From assembly GCF_022538055.1 (NCBI RefSeq), contig NZ_JAKZAM010000005.1:151447-215446 (forward strand): a stretch of DNA of 64,000 nt, written 5' to 3'. A program made the translations under genes and the position numbers. The notes under the pieces were generated by a model. The model was not told the DNA's origin. It worked only from the letters and a program-made list of their open reading frames with translations, and did no database searches. The DNA comes from Cognataquiflexum nitidum. Its GTDB lineage: Bacteria; Bacteroidota; Bacteroidia; Cytophagales; Cyclobacteriaceae. This document shows, piece after piece, positions 44,808-53,060 of the stretch (position 1 is the stretch's first letter; the number at the start of each line of letters is the position of its first letter).

Positions 44808-45569
44808 CTAGTCTAAATAAACTTCTATTTCAGAAGAAGCTTTTATGTTTTTTCTAACTTTTTCAAATATGGATTTATTGCTGTTTTTGGAAATTATCAC
44901 TACACCATCAGTAGAATTGGCTTCGTCTAATTCTGTTAGAGATACATTTTTGAACCAGTTAATAGCATTGATTTCAAAAAGAGCTAGTGGATTGTTAATT
45001 CTATCGATTGTAAAGTAACTGTCATCTCTTTTTTCGATTTCTACTTCAAAATCAATATCATCTCCAAAATACTCGAATTTAAAAGGTTTGATAGTACCGT
45101 TGGCAGAAGTTATTTTTCCTTCAAAAAAGATGCTTGGCTCATTTTTATAATCAATCAGATCTATTTCCAATTCGATTTCTTTATATTCTCCTTCAGGAAT
45201 GTTGATAAAAAAATCTGTGGATTTGTCTAATTCGTCGAAAGTAATTTTTTTGATGTCTTTGAATTCGATCTCAATCTCTTTGCTGTAGCTTCCATCTTTG
45301 TCGTCGTCATCAGAATTCCAGCTTCCTTTTAACTCCAGATCGAGTTCAAGTTCTTTGATTTGGATAAAGCCACTTTCGATACTGATGGCACTGTTGGAGG
45401 TCCTTGCATTTTCTGCATTGAGTCGGTTGTTTTTCAGCACAAAAGCGATTCCCATTTTTCCTTCTCCAATACCGCCAATAGCAGGGATTTCTTCTTCAGG
45501 ATTACAGGAAGAAAATAAGATCACTGAGATCAGTGACATGGATGTTAAATAATTTTTTAATGTGTTCAT
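44808..45569 (-). CDS. Lipoprotein with acidic segment, DUF4382-like
   Basis: A 253-residue predicted lipoprotein; start at 45569 (MNTLKNY), lipobox ending FSSC near residue 22. The upstream frame to 45632 lacks signal character. The mature chain is beta-rich (ISIESGFIQIKELELDLELKG, then FFINIPEGEYKEIELEIDLID), resembling DUF4382-type surface lipoproteins, with an Asp-rich NSDDDDKDGS insert near residue 85. It follows the ECF sigma/anti-sigma genes on the same strand, after a 302-bp spacer that contains a perfect 17-bp hairpin, so it may be a target or sensor part of that system. Family name is tentative. Confidence 0.72.
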   Translation of the reverse strand: MNTLKNYLTSMSLISVILFSSCNPEEEIPAIGGIGEGKMGIAFVLKNNRLNAENARTSNSAISIESGFIQIKELELDLELKGSWNSDDDDKDGSYSKEIEIEFKDIKKITFDELDKSTDFFINIPEGEYKEIELEIDLIDYKNEPSIFFEGKITSANGTIKPFKFEYFGDDIDFEVEIEKRDDSYFTIDRINNPLALFEINAINWFKNVSLTELDEANSTDGVVIISKNSNKSIFEKVRKNIKASSEIEVYLD

Positions 45570-45871
45570 AGTTGAATGTTTTTTAGTTTCATTTATTGGT
45601 CGAAACTGCCTTTGATAATGTAACCATCTCACATTATTTTTTTTAAAATTTTATGATTATCCGCCCTCACACCAATAGCCAAACATCATTTTTCTTCGCC
45701 TAGGTAAGTTTGGTTAACGGACAATTTTCAACTTGAAGGGGAGAGAGAAATGCGGTTTTGTCGCATTTCTCTCTCCCCCCTTTTAACATCTTTAAATCCA
45801 GCTGGATGAGCCTGGCGAAACCATTCTGTAAGAAATCACATGCTGGTAAGAAGGCGGTTGTATATCTTTTA
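45570..45871. other. Spacer between anti-sigma and lipoprotein genes
   Basis: This 302-bp interval has no convincing gene. Its main content is the 17-bp-arm hairpin at 45738-45778. The lipoprotein promoter is expected here on the minus strand, but I cannot point to a clear -33/-7 pair; an ECF-type promoter would not look like that anyway. Confidence 0.55.
45738..45783. promoter_or_regulatory. Perfect 17-bp-arm hairpin (terminator or attenuator)
   Basis: Bases 45738-45754 pair without a mismatch with 45762-45778 around a 7-nt loop (GTTTTGT). On the plus strand the stem is followed by CCTTTT; on the minus strand, the direction of the neighbouring genes, it is followed by TTCAAG and so lacks a T run. 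It lies 94 bp after the anti-sigma stop. It may be a terminator acting imperfectly, an mRNA processing site or a protein-binding palindrome. Confidence 0.7.
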
Positions 45872-46651
45872 TTATTTTGAAATTTTTGATTTTGATTCGA
45901 AAATACCCAAAGCACCGAGTTTGATACGGTCACCAAAGTCAAATGAATCATGGTAAGTATGGTTTGTATCAGAGCTGATTTTATTCATTAGCAATCGGGC
46001 ATCTTGGTATTTTTCAGACCTTAGATGAATTAGAAAAAGGTAGTAGTCTATTTCGTCTTCAAATAATTTTCCTGTTTCTGAATCATTGATTTCTTTTATT
46101 TTGCTCAGGTATTGTTGTGCATTGGAATAATCTTTTAATTCAAAATAGGAGAGTCCGGCAAGAAATAGGTTCTTTCTGTTTTGGTCTTCAAGGTTTACAG
46201 ACTTGGTGACTGAATCCCATATTTTGTTTTTGAAATCATCCTGCAGTTTGTCATCAGCCTGTCCTGCCGAACGCATCGTGGGGATTTCGTAGGCCATGTA
46301 TTTGTCTTGATAAAGATTGTCAGGAAGATTTTGGACCCAATAATTACCTACTAATAATAGTATTGACAAACTGGCGGCAATTCCTATCCACCATCCAAGT
46401 GGTTTGAATTTGACGACTTTGGAGATGGAGTCTAAATTCGATTCCTTTTTTTCAAATTCCCGTTGTATTTCTTTGATTGTTTCTCTGTGACCTGACATTC
46501 TGATGCTGTCTCTTGTCAAAGCTAGGATACCAAGTAATTCTTTGAGTTCAGGATTAGACTCTACTTCTGAAAGTACCTTTTCGGTTTCTTCGGAACTAAG
46601 GTTATCATCAAGATAATCATCTAATAGAGCGATGTATTTATTATCCAGCAT
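45872..46651 (-). CDS. Putative anti-sigma factor with periplasmic TPR domain
   Basis: A 259-residue single-pass membrane protein. Residues 1-80 are acidic and helical (YIALLDDYLDDNLSSEE, then VLSEVESNPELKELL), like the cytosolic sigma-binding part of anti-sigma factors, but without a zinc-binding HxxxCxxC. The transmembrane helix is about 87-106 (WWIGIAASLSILLLVGNYWV). The outer part (about 130-250) holds TPR-like helices (LFLAGLSYFELKDYSNAQQYL). Its ATG lies inside the last codons of the sigma gene (11-bp overlap), a typical sigma/anti-sigma coupling. Its TPR part would face the same compartment as the TPR-CHAT protein. The anti-sigma role is inferred from position and topology. Confidence 0.75.
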   Translation of the reverse strand: MLDNKYIALLDDYLDDNLSSEETEKVLSEVESNPELKELLGILALTRDSIRMSGHRETIKEIQREFEKKESNLDSISKVVKFKPLGWWIGIAASLSILLLVGNYWVQNLPDNLYQDKYMAYEIPTMRSAGQADDKLQDDFKNKIWDSVTKSVNLEDQNRKNLFLAGLSYFELKDYSNAQQYLSKIKEINDSETGKLFEDEIDYYLFLIHLRSEKYQDARLLMNKISSDTNHTYHDSFDFGDRIKLGALGIFESKSKISK

Positions 46652-47252
46652 ATTGTAGCGCGTTTTTTACAGTGGAATATGTTTTTTCGTCAGACTGGAT
46701 TTTTTCAATCAGACTTTTGAGGCATTTATGTTTTTTGTTTCTAAGAACTTGTTCACTTGAATAATCTTCCTGTTCCATAATTTCCTTCATTGGCAAATTT
46801 TCATAATAAAAGAGAAGGAGGATATTCTTGCATTTTTGTCCAAGGGATTGAAAAAGTTCCATGATCAATTTATGACTCTCGTGCTTGACCAGACTGTGGC
46901 TTATATCCAGGGTCACCGATTCTTTGGCGTTTTCAAACATTTCATTTCTGATTTCCATGCTTTTCCTTTTTCTTAGTTCGGTAATCCATAAATTTCTTAC
47001 AATTGAATAGAGGAAGGACTTTACACCTGAGTCCTGTCTGAATTTGTTTTCCTCCACGACTTTTATAAAAACCAAGAATGCTTCCTGAATCATGTCGGCA
47101 GCATCGTCTGAGCTCCCGCTGTTTTGCAGGACATAGTTTTCCAGGTACCTGTAATATCCTTCATACATAAACCTGATGGCTTGGTTTACATTTTCCCGGT
47201 TTACGATGGCACTGATCAATTCCTGTTCAGAATATTTTCCGTTTTTTTTCAT
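46641..47252 (-). CDS. ECF-type sigma-70 family sigma factor
   Basis: A 203-residue alternative sigma factor that would direct RNA polymerase to a small regulon. Region 2 has MYEGYYRYLENYVLQNSGS and DAADMIQEAFLVFIKVV (about 50-67), followed by FLYSIVRNLWITELRKRK. Region 4 is LGQKCKNILLLFYYENLPMKEI and then a helix-turn-helix ending EQVLRNKKHKCLKSL. There is no region 1 or 3, as expected for ECF factors. It overlaps the putative anti-sigma gene by 11 bp. The spacer to pncB on the other strand is about 170 bp. Confidence 0.92.
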   Translation of the reverse strand: MKKNGKYSEQELISAIVNRENVNQAIRFMYEGYYRYLENYVLQNSGSSDDAADMIQEAFLVFIKVVEENKFRQDSGVKSFLYSIVRNLWITELRKRKSMEIRNEMFENAKESVTLDISHSLVKHESHKLIMELFQSLGQKCKNILLLFYYENLPMKEIMEQEDYSSEQVLRNKKHKCLKSLIEKIQSDEKTYSTVKNALQYAG

Positions 47253-47421
47253 TCCCTTATATCTGTTTGTCGTAGCCGTATTGTGAATTGTAACTTTTAT
47301 TTGTTCTCAATTTCAAAAAGAATTATAAACCGGAACCAATTATTATGTTTCTGTTTTTGCCAAGTCATTATATTGCAAATCGAAATAAAATAAAACTGTT
47401 TTTCTAAAAGAAATTTTTAGC

Positions 47422-48915
47422 ATGAAAATCACTAAGGATTTATATCAAGGCTCATTAGCTCTGCTGACTGATTTTTATCAATTGACGATGGCATATGGAT
47501 ATTGGAAGTCGGGGAAGGCTGAACAGGAGTCTGTTTTCAACCTTTTTTTCCGAAAGCATCCTTTTCAAAGTGGTTTTACTCTTGCAGCCGGATTGGAATA
47601 TGTCATCGATTTTTGCCGCAATTTTCATTTTGATGAAGAAGATCTTGCATTTCTGTCAGGGATGAAAAATAGCGATGGTTCCATCACCTTTGAACCTGCC
47701 TTTATTTCCTATCTCCGGCAGATGGAATTCAAATGTAGCATTGAGGCGGTGGAAGAGGGAACGGTTGTTTTTCCACACATTCCGATTGTCAAGGTTACAG
47801 GGCCATTGCTCCAGTGTCAATTATTGGAAACGCCTCTTCTTAACATCACCAATTTTCAAACCCTGATAGCTACCAAAGCCGCTAGGATTTCATTTGCTGC
47901 TCAAGGCGATCCTGTGATGGAGTTTGGATTGAGAAGGGCGCAGGGTATTGATGGTGCACTAGCGGCAAGCAGGGCTTCCTATATCGGTGGCTGTGCTTCC
48001 ACTAGCAATGTTTTGGCTGGGAAGTTATTTGGAATCCCTGTTTCAGGGACCCATGCACACAGTTGGATCATGTCTTTTGATTCGGAATTGGAAGCATTCA
48101 AGGCTTATGCAGACGCTTTTCCTGACAAATGCGTGTTTTTGGTCGATACCTATGATACCATCAGCGGAATACGAAACGCTATCGAAGTCGGTAAAATGTT
48201 AAGGGAAAAGGGAAAAGAGTGGATAGGAGTCCGGATTGATTCAGGTGATTTGGCATATTACAGTAATATTGCTAGGGAGATGATGGATGAGGCGGGTTTT
48301 CCTGAGGCCAAGGTAGTTGCATCAAACGACCTTGATGAGCATATCATCACCTCGTTGAAAGTACAGGAAGCCTCCATCGATATTTGGGGGGTGGGTACCA
48401 AATTAGTAACTGCCTTTGACCAGCCCGCGCTTGGAGCGGTTTATAAATTGTCAGCCATCAAGACCCAGGAGGGGATTTGGGAGCCTAAGGTGAAAGTCTC
48501 CCAGCAATCCATCAAAATCAATATCCCGGGTAATCACAATGTAGTGCGATTCAGCAAAAACGGAAAAGCATTGGCAGATATGATTTATTTGGCATCCAAA
48601 GATTTGGAGGAAGAAGAGTTTGTCATCATTGACCCGATTGATCCTACCAAAAGGAAAAAAATCAAAGCAAAAGGACTGGACAAAGATGTTTTGCTCAAAC
48701 CGATTTTTGAAAAAGGTAAAAAAGTCTACACAATGCCTGATATTCATATGATCAAGCAAAATGCATCTCATAACCTCGCCCAATTTGACAAAGCCTTAAA
48801 ACGTCTGGTCAATCCACACATCTATCCGGTGGGATTGGAAGATAGCCTATACAAGCTTCGAAATGACCTTGTATTCAAAATGAAAAATTACGATGGAGAA
48901 GAAAATAATATTTAG
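47422..48915 (+). CDS. pncB: Nicotinate phosphoribosyltransferase
   Basis: A 497-residue enzyme that joins nicotinate to PRPP to form nicotinate mononucleotide, the entry of the Preiss-Handler NAD route. It begins with ALLTDFYQLTMAYGYWKSGKAE, a family signature, and contains EFGLRRAQGIDGALAASRASYIGG (about 170-195), GTHAHSWIMSF (about 210-220, with the His phosphorylated in related enzymes) and GVRIDSGDLAYYSNIAREM. The 3' end overlaps the PRPP synthetase gene by 23 bp. Together with that gene and pncA it forms an NAD salvage unit. Confidence 0.95.
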   Translation: MKITKDLYQGSLALLTDFYQLTMAYGYWKSGKAEQESVFNLFFRKHPFQSGFTLAAGLEYVIDFCRNFHFDEEDLAFLSGMKNSDGSITFEPAFISYLRQMEFKCSIEAVEEGTVVFPHIPIVKVTGPLLQCQLLETPLLNITNFQTLIATKAARISFAAQGDPVMEFGLRRAQGIDGALAASRASYIGGCASTSNVLAGKLFGIPVSGTHAHSWIMSFDSELEAFKAYADAFPDKCVFLVDTYDTISGIRNAIEVGKMLREKGKEWIGVRIDSGDLAYYSNIAREMMDEAGFPEAKVVASNDLDEHIITSLKVQEASIDIWGVGTKLVTAFDQPALGAVYKLSAIKTQEGIWEPKVKVSQQSIKINIPGNHNVVRFSKNGKALADMIYLASKDLEEEEFVIIDPIDPTKRKKIKAKGLDKDVLLKPIFEKGKKVYTMPDIHMIKQNASHNLAQFDKALKRLVNPHIYPVGLEDSLYKLRNDLVFKMKNYDGEENNI

Positions 48916-49804
48916 CATACCTGATTATAGATACCTTCAGGAAGAAGTCTTGCAACTAGGTGACTTCGAAAAAGGAATCATCGAAGTCAAGCTATTTCCT
49001 GATGGAGAGAGGTACCAACGTATCTTGACGCCTGTCAATGGTAAGGATGTCGTACTGATCGGGGGAACGATTTCAGACTCAGATACTCTTGAAATTTACG
49101 ATTTAGCTTATGCCCTGATCAAATACGGAGCTAGATCCATTCAGTTGTTTTTCCCTTATTTTGGATACAGCACTATGGAAAGAGCTGTAAAAATAGGGGA
49201 GGTGGTTACTGCAAAATCCCGGGCAGTGATGTTTTCTTCTTTGCCGAGAACAAGCCTCGGAAACCATTTTGTTTTCTTTGACCTCCACTCTGAAGGGATT
49301 CCGCATTATTTTGAAGGCCAGGCTTTGATCAACCATGTTTACTGCAAACCCATCATCATCAAGGCAGCATTGGAACTGGCCGAAGACGGATTTGTGATGG
49401 CCTGTACCGATGCAGGCAGAGCAAAATGGGTTGAATCCTTGGCCAATGAAATGGGAGTAAATGCTGCTTTTGTTTTCAAAAGAAGAATTTCCGGTGATAA
49501 AACTGAAGTCACAAGTATCTCAGCAGATGTGGAAGGAAGAGATGTGGTAATCTATGATGACATGGTCAGGACAGGAGGATCCTTAATCAGCGCTGCCAAG
49601 GCGTATAAGTCTGCAGGTGCAAAGAAGATATTTACCATTACTACACATGGGTTGTTTACCAATGATGCTTTGAAAAAAATAAAGGAATCGGGTGTGATCG
49701 AAAAAGTCGTTTCTACCAATTCCCATCCAAACAGTTTTGCGAACCAATCCGACTTTTTACAAATTAAATCCATTGCACCTTTGATTCTTGGGCAATTGAT
49801 TTAA
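48893..49804 (+). CDS. prs: Ribose-phosphate pyrophosphokinase family enzyme
   Basis: A 303-residue enzyme expected to make PRPP from ribose 5-phosphate and ATP. It has ELKLFPDGE-type start (VKLFPDGERYQRI, about 31-43), FFPYFGYSTMERAVKIGE (about 86-103) in place of the canonical RQDR loop, FFDLHSEGIPHYF and the PRPP loop VIYDDMVRTGGSL (about 219-231). The modified ATP loop and shorter length separate it from the housekeeping Prs, which should be elsewhere. It overlaps pncB by 23 bp, so PRPP made here could be used directly by nicotinate phosphoribosyltransferase. Confidence 0.85.
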   Translation: MEKKIIFSIPDYRYLQEEVLQLGDFEKGIIEVKLFPDGERYQRILTPVNGKDVVLIGGTISDSDTLEIYDLAYALIKYGARSIQLFFPYFGYSTMERAVKIGEVVTAKSRAVMFSSLPRTSLGNHFVFFDLHSEGIPHYFEGQALINHVYCKPIIIKAALELAEDGFVMACTDAGRAKWVESLANEMGVNAAFVFKRRISGDKTEVTSISADVEGRDVVIYDDMVRTGGSLISAAKAYKSAGAKKIFTITTHGLFTNDALKKIKESGVIEKVVSTNSHPNSFANQSDFLQIKSIAPLILGQLI

Positions 49805-49876
49805 TATTCAATTTCCTAATGGTCGTGCACTCTTTATGCTCTAACCAATAACCCAATAACCATTAACCAAAATCAA

Positions 49877-50500
49877 ATGAAAGCACTTATCATCATAGAC
49901 GTCCAAAATGATTTTATTCCCGGAGGAGCTTTGGCAGTGAATGAAGGTGATCAGGTCGTGCCGATTATCAACGAACTTCAGAAAAAGTTTGATTTTATAG
50001 TCGCTACACAAGATTGGCACCCTGCAGACCATGGTAGTTTTGCTGCCAATCATTCAAATAAAAATATTGGTGAATTTGTTGACCTCAATGGTGTCTCCCA
50101 GATTTTGTGGCCTGTGCATTGTGTTCAGGGTACCAAAGGGGCAGAATTACATCCCGGCCTCAAGACAGAGAAGTGGGAGGCAGTTTTCAAAAAAGGCACA
50201 AATCCAAATGTTGACTCCTACAGTGGATTTTTTGATAATAACAGAATGGGTGACACCGGCCTGAGTGCTTTTCTGAAGGAAAAAGGGATAGAGGAAGTTT
50301 TTGTCTGTGGATTGGCAACAGACTATTGTGTGAAGTTCACGGTTTTGGATGCGATTTCGGAGGGGTTTATTACAACCTTAATCGCTGATGCCACCCGCGC
50401 AGTAAACATCCAAGAAAATGATGGCCTCAGGGCCATCAATGAGATGTCAGCTTCCGGTGCCAAAGTTGTTTTGTCAGATGAGATTCTTTACTTCTCGTGA
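49877..50500 (+). CDS. pncA: Nicotinamidase/pyrazinamidase
   Basis: A 207-residue hydrolase that turns nicotinamide into nicotinate, the substrate of the upstream pncB product. The catalytic triad is visible: Asp in DVQNDFIPGG (Asp10 region), Lys in FKKGTNPNVDSYSGF (about 111) and Cys in CGLATDYCVKFT (about 154). The metal site is in QDWHPADHGSF with its Asp and two His. It starts 72 bp after the PRPP synthetase gene on the same strand. The next gene is DUF2490. Confidence 0.95.
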   Translation: MKALIIIDVQNDFIPGGALAVNEGDQVVPIINELQKKFDFIVATQDWHPADHGSFAANHSNKNIGEFVDLNGVSQILWPVHCVQGTKGAELHPGLKTEKWEAVFKKGTNPNVDSYSGFFDNNRMGDTGLSAFLKEKGIEEVFVCGLATDYCVKFTVLDAISEGFITTLIADATRAVNIQENDGLRAINEMSASGAKVVLSDEILYFS

Positions 50501-50567
50501 CCTTTGGCACATTGGCCTAAGGTAGACAGCAATAATTTTGAATCTCATAAAGTATAGAGGAATAATT

Positions 50568-51338
50568 ATGACATACAAGACGAAATTGCTTTCAATTACC
50601 TTATTGGTTAACATTTTGATTTTTACCAATGCATTCGCTCAAAATAACCGAGAAACCGAATTTAATCAAATCGGTTGGTACGCTTTTTTCGGCAATTATA
50701 AAATAGATGAAAAATGGAGCTTTCACGGAGAATTCCAATGGCGAAGGGTGGATTGGATTTCTAGTCCACAACAGAACCTGTATCGTGTCGGAGTGAATTA
50801 TAAAACCTACCCACAGGTCACTTTTAGGCTGGGGTATGCCTTTGCAGATACTTTTAACTATGGGGCACAGCCCATTGCAGCAAATGGGTTCAGATTTCCC
50901 GAACACCGGATTTATCAAATGGCGTTGATCAGCAATCCTATCGGAAAGGCACTCATTTCTCACCGTTTTATGCTCGAACAGAGATGGGTAGGGCGAAGCC
51001 TCGATCCCAATGCTATCAAGGCTGATGAGTCTGTATTTGTAAACAGGATCCGATATATGTTTCGGACTGACCTGCCTTTGGATGGACCTACTTTGGAGGA
51101 CATGGAGCCATATCTGTCGATTTATGACGAGATTCTGATCGGTTTTGGAGGAAATGTCAATCAAAATATTTTTGACCAAAACCGAATTGGGATCCTTACT
51201 GGTTACCGCTTTTCAGGGAACTTTAGAATTGAAGGTGGCTACTTCAATCAGATCGTCCAATTTGGTCGTATAGTCAATGGAAAAAATTACTTTCAAAATA
51301 ATCAAGGGCTTATCATAAATTCATTTTTAAATTTTTGA
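50568..51338 (+). CDS. DUF2490 outer-membrane protein
   Basis: A 256-residue exported protein; the start at 50568 (MTYKTKLL) follows an AGAGGA ribosome-binding sequence, better than the frame from 50538. The signal peptide ends near residue 25 (AFAQ). The mature chain fits DUF2490, a predicted outer-membrane barrel: WYAFFGNYKIDEKWSFHGEFQWRR near the start, HRFMLEQRWVGRS, and an ending strand FLNF typical of barrel proteins. Function unknown. It follows pncA by 67 bp and meets the porP gene tail to tail. Confidence 0.85.
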   Translation: MTYKTKLLSITLLVNILIFTNAFAQNNRETEFNQIGWYAFFGNYKIDEKWSFHGEFQWRRVDWISSPQQNLYRVGVNYKTYPQVTFRLGYAFADTFNYGAQPIAANGFRFPEHRIYQMALISNPIGKALISHRFMLEQRWVGRSLDPNAIKADESVFVNRIRYMFRTDLPLDGPTLEDMEPYLSIYDEILIGFGGNVNQNIFDQNRIGILTGYRFSGNFRIEGGYFNQIVQFGRIVNGKNYFQNNQGLIINSFLNF

Positions 51339-51341
51339 TCC

Positions 51342-52367
51342 TTAGAACCTAAAGCAAGGAATGATGGTACTCCTTCTGTTTCGCTGATTAGGATCACCAT
51401 ACATAAACGAATACCTGATAGAAATTTCATGTGCACCTCCCGAACTGCTCAATGCAAGTTTGGAAGTGGTAAAATCAAAGCTGTAGCCAATATCTAGACC
51501 ACTTTCCAAAGTCAGACCAATCAAACCTATAAAGGCTTCATTGTTTGGAAGTGAATATTTGACCGGAAACCCACGGTACCAAACACCAACCACTAAAGGT
51601 TGGATGAAAAATTGGGCTCCAATATCCAATTGGTTGAAGGGATCTTGGTGTTTGTAGTTGAAAGCAAGGAATGCGGATCTTTCTTGTCGCGAATTACTGT
51701 AATAATTGTTGATAAACCCTTCTCCCAAATCTATTTTAAAACCTCCATGAGCCGAAAGTTTCATTGGGAGTTTACTGATGTTCCCGTCCAAAAAGGAAGT
51801 GTTGGGTTGGGTTAAATGGTGACCTGAAATACCTACCCAAGCTGTTTCGGTGTGAAAAAGAACCCCGAAGTTGAAATCCATAAACTGATGTCTGTAATCA
51901 TCAGAGAATAGTTCGCCACTGAAGTCATCCACAATGCCTCTATTGATGTCAAGTTGTGACCCAAAAACCAAATCACCAAAATACGCATCCCTTGAAATGT
52001 AACTTGCCTGCCCCCCAAACCTCAGGAATGATTCATAACCCAACTGTAATCTGTAGGAATAGGTAAGGCCGACTTCATTTGTACTCAACTTTGCCATACT
52101 TTCTCTGTTTCCGTTGAATATCAAACCAATCCCGCTATTGATATCAAACATGTAATGGTCGATATAAGCTGAATAGGAATTGAAAGAATGGTCCAGACCT
52201 GGCCATTGGTTTCTATAGTTGACCCCAACCCTAGTCAGTTCTGATGCCCCCGTAAAAGCAGGATTCAAATACAGGGGAGCAGCATAAAACTGCGAAAACT
52301 GTACATCCTGAGATCTGGCTTCCAAAGTCAGAAAAAGGATTGTCAATAGGTAAAGTATCTTTTTCAT
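51342..52367 (-). CDS. PorP/SprF-family T9SS outer-membrane protein
   Basis: A 341-residue outer-membrane protein with a signal peptide ending near residue 19 (EARSQ). It opens with the family signature DVQFSQFYAAPLYLNPAFTG and continues with barrel-type strands to a final IRYSFMYGDPN. In Flavobacterium johnsoniae SprF is needed for delivery of the SprB adhesin to the surface; related PorP-like proteins accompany type B sorting-domain cargo. Here it lies downstream of a large SprB-like adhesin, fitting that partnership. It starts 5 bp after a 71-codon ORF, with which it probably shares a promoter in the duplicated leader. Confidence 0.92.
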   Translation of the reverse strand: MKKILYLLTILFLTLEARSQDVQFSQFYAAPLYLNPAFTGASELTRVGVNYRNQWPGLDHSFNSYSAYIDHYMFDINSGIGLIFNGNRESMAKLSTNEVGLTYSYRLQLGYESFLRFGGQASYISRDAYFGDLVFGSQLDINRGIVDDFSGELFSDDYRHQFMDFNFGVLFHTETAWVGISGHHLTQPNTSFLDGNISKLPMKLSAHGGFKIDLGEGFINNYYSNSRQERSAFLAFNYKHQDPFNQLDIGAQFFIQPLVVGVWYRGFPVKYSLPNNEAFIGLIGLTLESGLDIGYSFDFTTSKLALSSSGGAHEISIRYSFMYGDPNQRNRRSTIIPCFRF

Positions 52368-52372
52368 ATGAT

Positions 52373-52588
52373 TCAGGATCTCATTTTTGAAATTTTGATT
52401 TTTTCAATTGGGTTTAATTCTTTTTGATACTGGGAAATAGAAGTCGTATTTGTTGTTGTTTTTTCTTCCTCCTCCGAAAATCTCAATACATTCAGTATCA
52501 TCGAGGCTTCAAAATATTTCATATTCTGAACCCGTTTGTACTGATGGCCTATGGCCTTTAAGAAAGTAGAAGAGTAAATTTTTCTCAT
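52373..52588 (-). pseudogene. Short ORF with adhesin-like start, possible remnant
   Basis: A 71-codon frame. Its first ten codons (MRKIYSSTFL) and the DNA before them match the start of the 3227-residue adhesin (MKNLYSATFL) and its leader. After residue about 14 the similarity stops and the remainder is hydrophilic (KTTTNTTSISQYQKELNP), without a signal peptide cleavage site. I read it as either the remnant of a second adhesin gene, deleted apart from its 5' end, or a small leader ORF that couples translation to porP, which begins 5 bp later. Confidence 0.5.
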
Positions 52589-52880
52589 AAAGGATTCACA
52601 TTGAATTCATCTCCCATGTTGGGTTTGAGCATTGCAATCAATCTGACCCAATTGAATTTTTCAAAGTGACTCCTGCGAGGACTTTTTTGCTTGTGACCTG
52701 TCAACCAGTGATTTTTATTCGCTGGTTTTTGCAGATTAAGTCGTAGAAAAGGTATTTCGTTTTTTGATATAAAATTCTATGTATTTTATATATACATAAA
52801 GGAAATACTTAAAATCGGGTGATTTAGAGTAATAAACAGAATAATATAAGAAAAACAAAGAATTGACGATAAAAATTAAA
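52573..52880 (-). repeat. Duplicated adhesin leader, copy A (before the 71-codon ORF and porP)
   Basis: About 300 bp that match copy B at 62729-63045. The best part is 52711-52844, where long runs such as the 20 bp GAAAAGGTATTTCGTTTTTT are identical. The dyad TATGTAT-N7-ATACATA falls at 52778-52798 in this copy. The match continues into the first codons of the following frames, so it includes promoter, 5' untranslated region and start. Confidence 0.9.
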
Positions 52881-52996
52881 AATTATGATTGCATTAACAA
52901 AATGAATATTCTGCCAGCCTAAATGATGAATCCCCAAAGACGAAGCATCTTAAAATTGCAGATCTAAAATTGAATTTTTATTAAAAATAAACCCAT
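52881..52996. other. Spacer between duplicated leader and adhesin terminator
   Basis: An AT-rich spacer of about 115 bp, with no gene. With the leader copy A and the terminator it makes up the 472-bp gap between the 71-codon ORF and the end of the adhesin gene. Confidence 0.5.
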
Positions 52997-53039
52997 AAAA
53001 AAAGACAAAACCGCCGCCTAATTTTGAAGGCGGCGGCAT
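52997..53039 (-). terminator. Terminator of the adhesin gene
   Basis: On the minus strand CCGCCGCCT (53029-53037 side) pairs with 53011-53019, a GC-rich 9-bp stem, followed by T-rich sequence. It starts about 22 bp after the adhesin stop codon. Confidence 0.9.
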
Positions 53040-53060
53040 AAAATCAAGTATCAGGCTATT

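Noticed and set aside
45700..45951. Minus-strand 83-codon ORF over the long hairpin
   Set aside because: It overlaps the end of the anti-sigma gene, reads through the perfect hairpin and has no recognisable feature.
40984..47252. Type III-E CRISPR locus suggested by TPR-CHAT plus sigma factor
   Set aside because: No Cas7-like effector, Cas1/Cas2 or repeat array is found in the window, and the CHAT protein has export signals.
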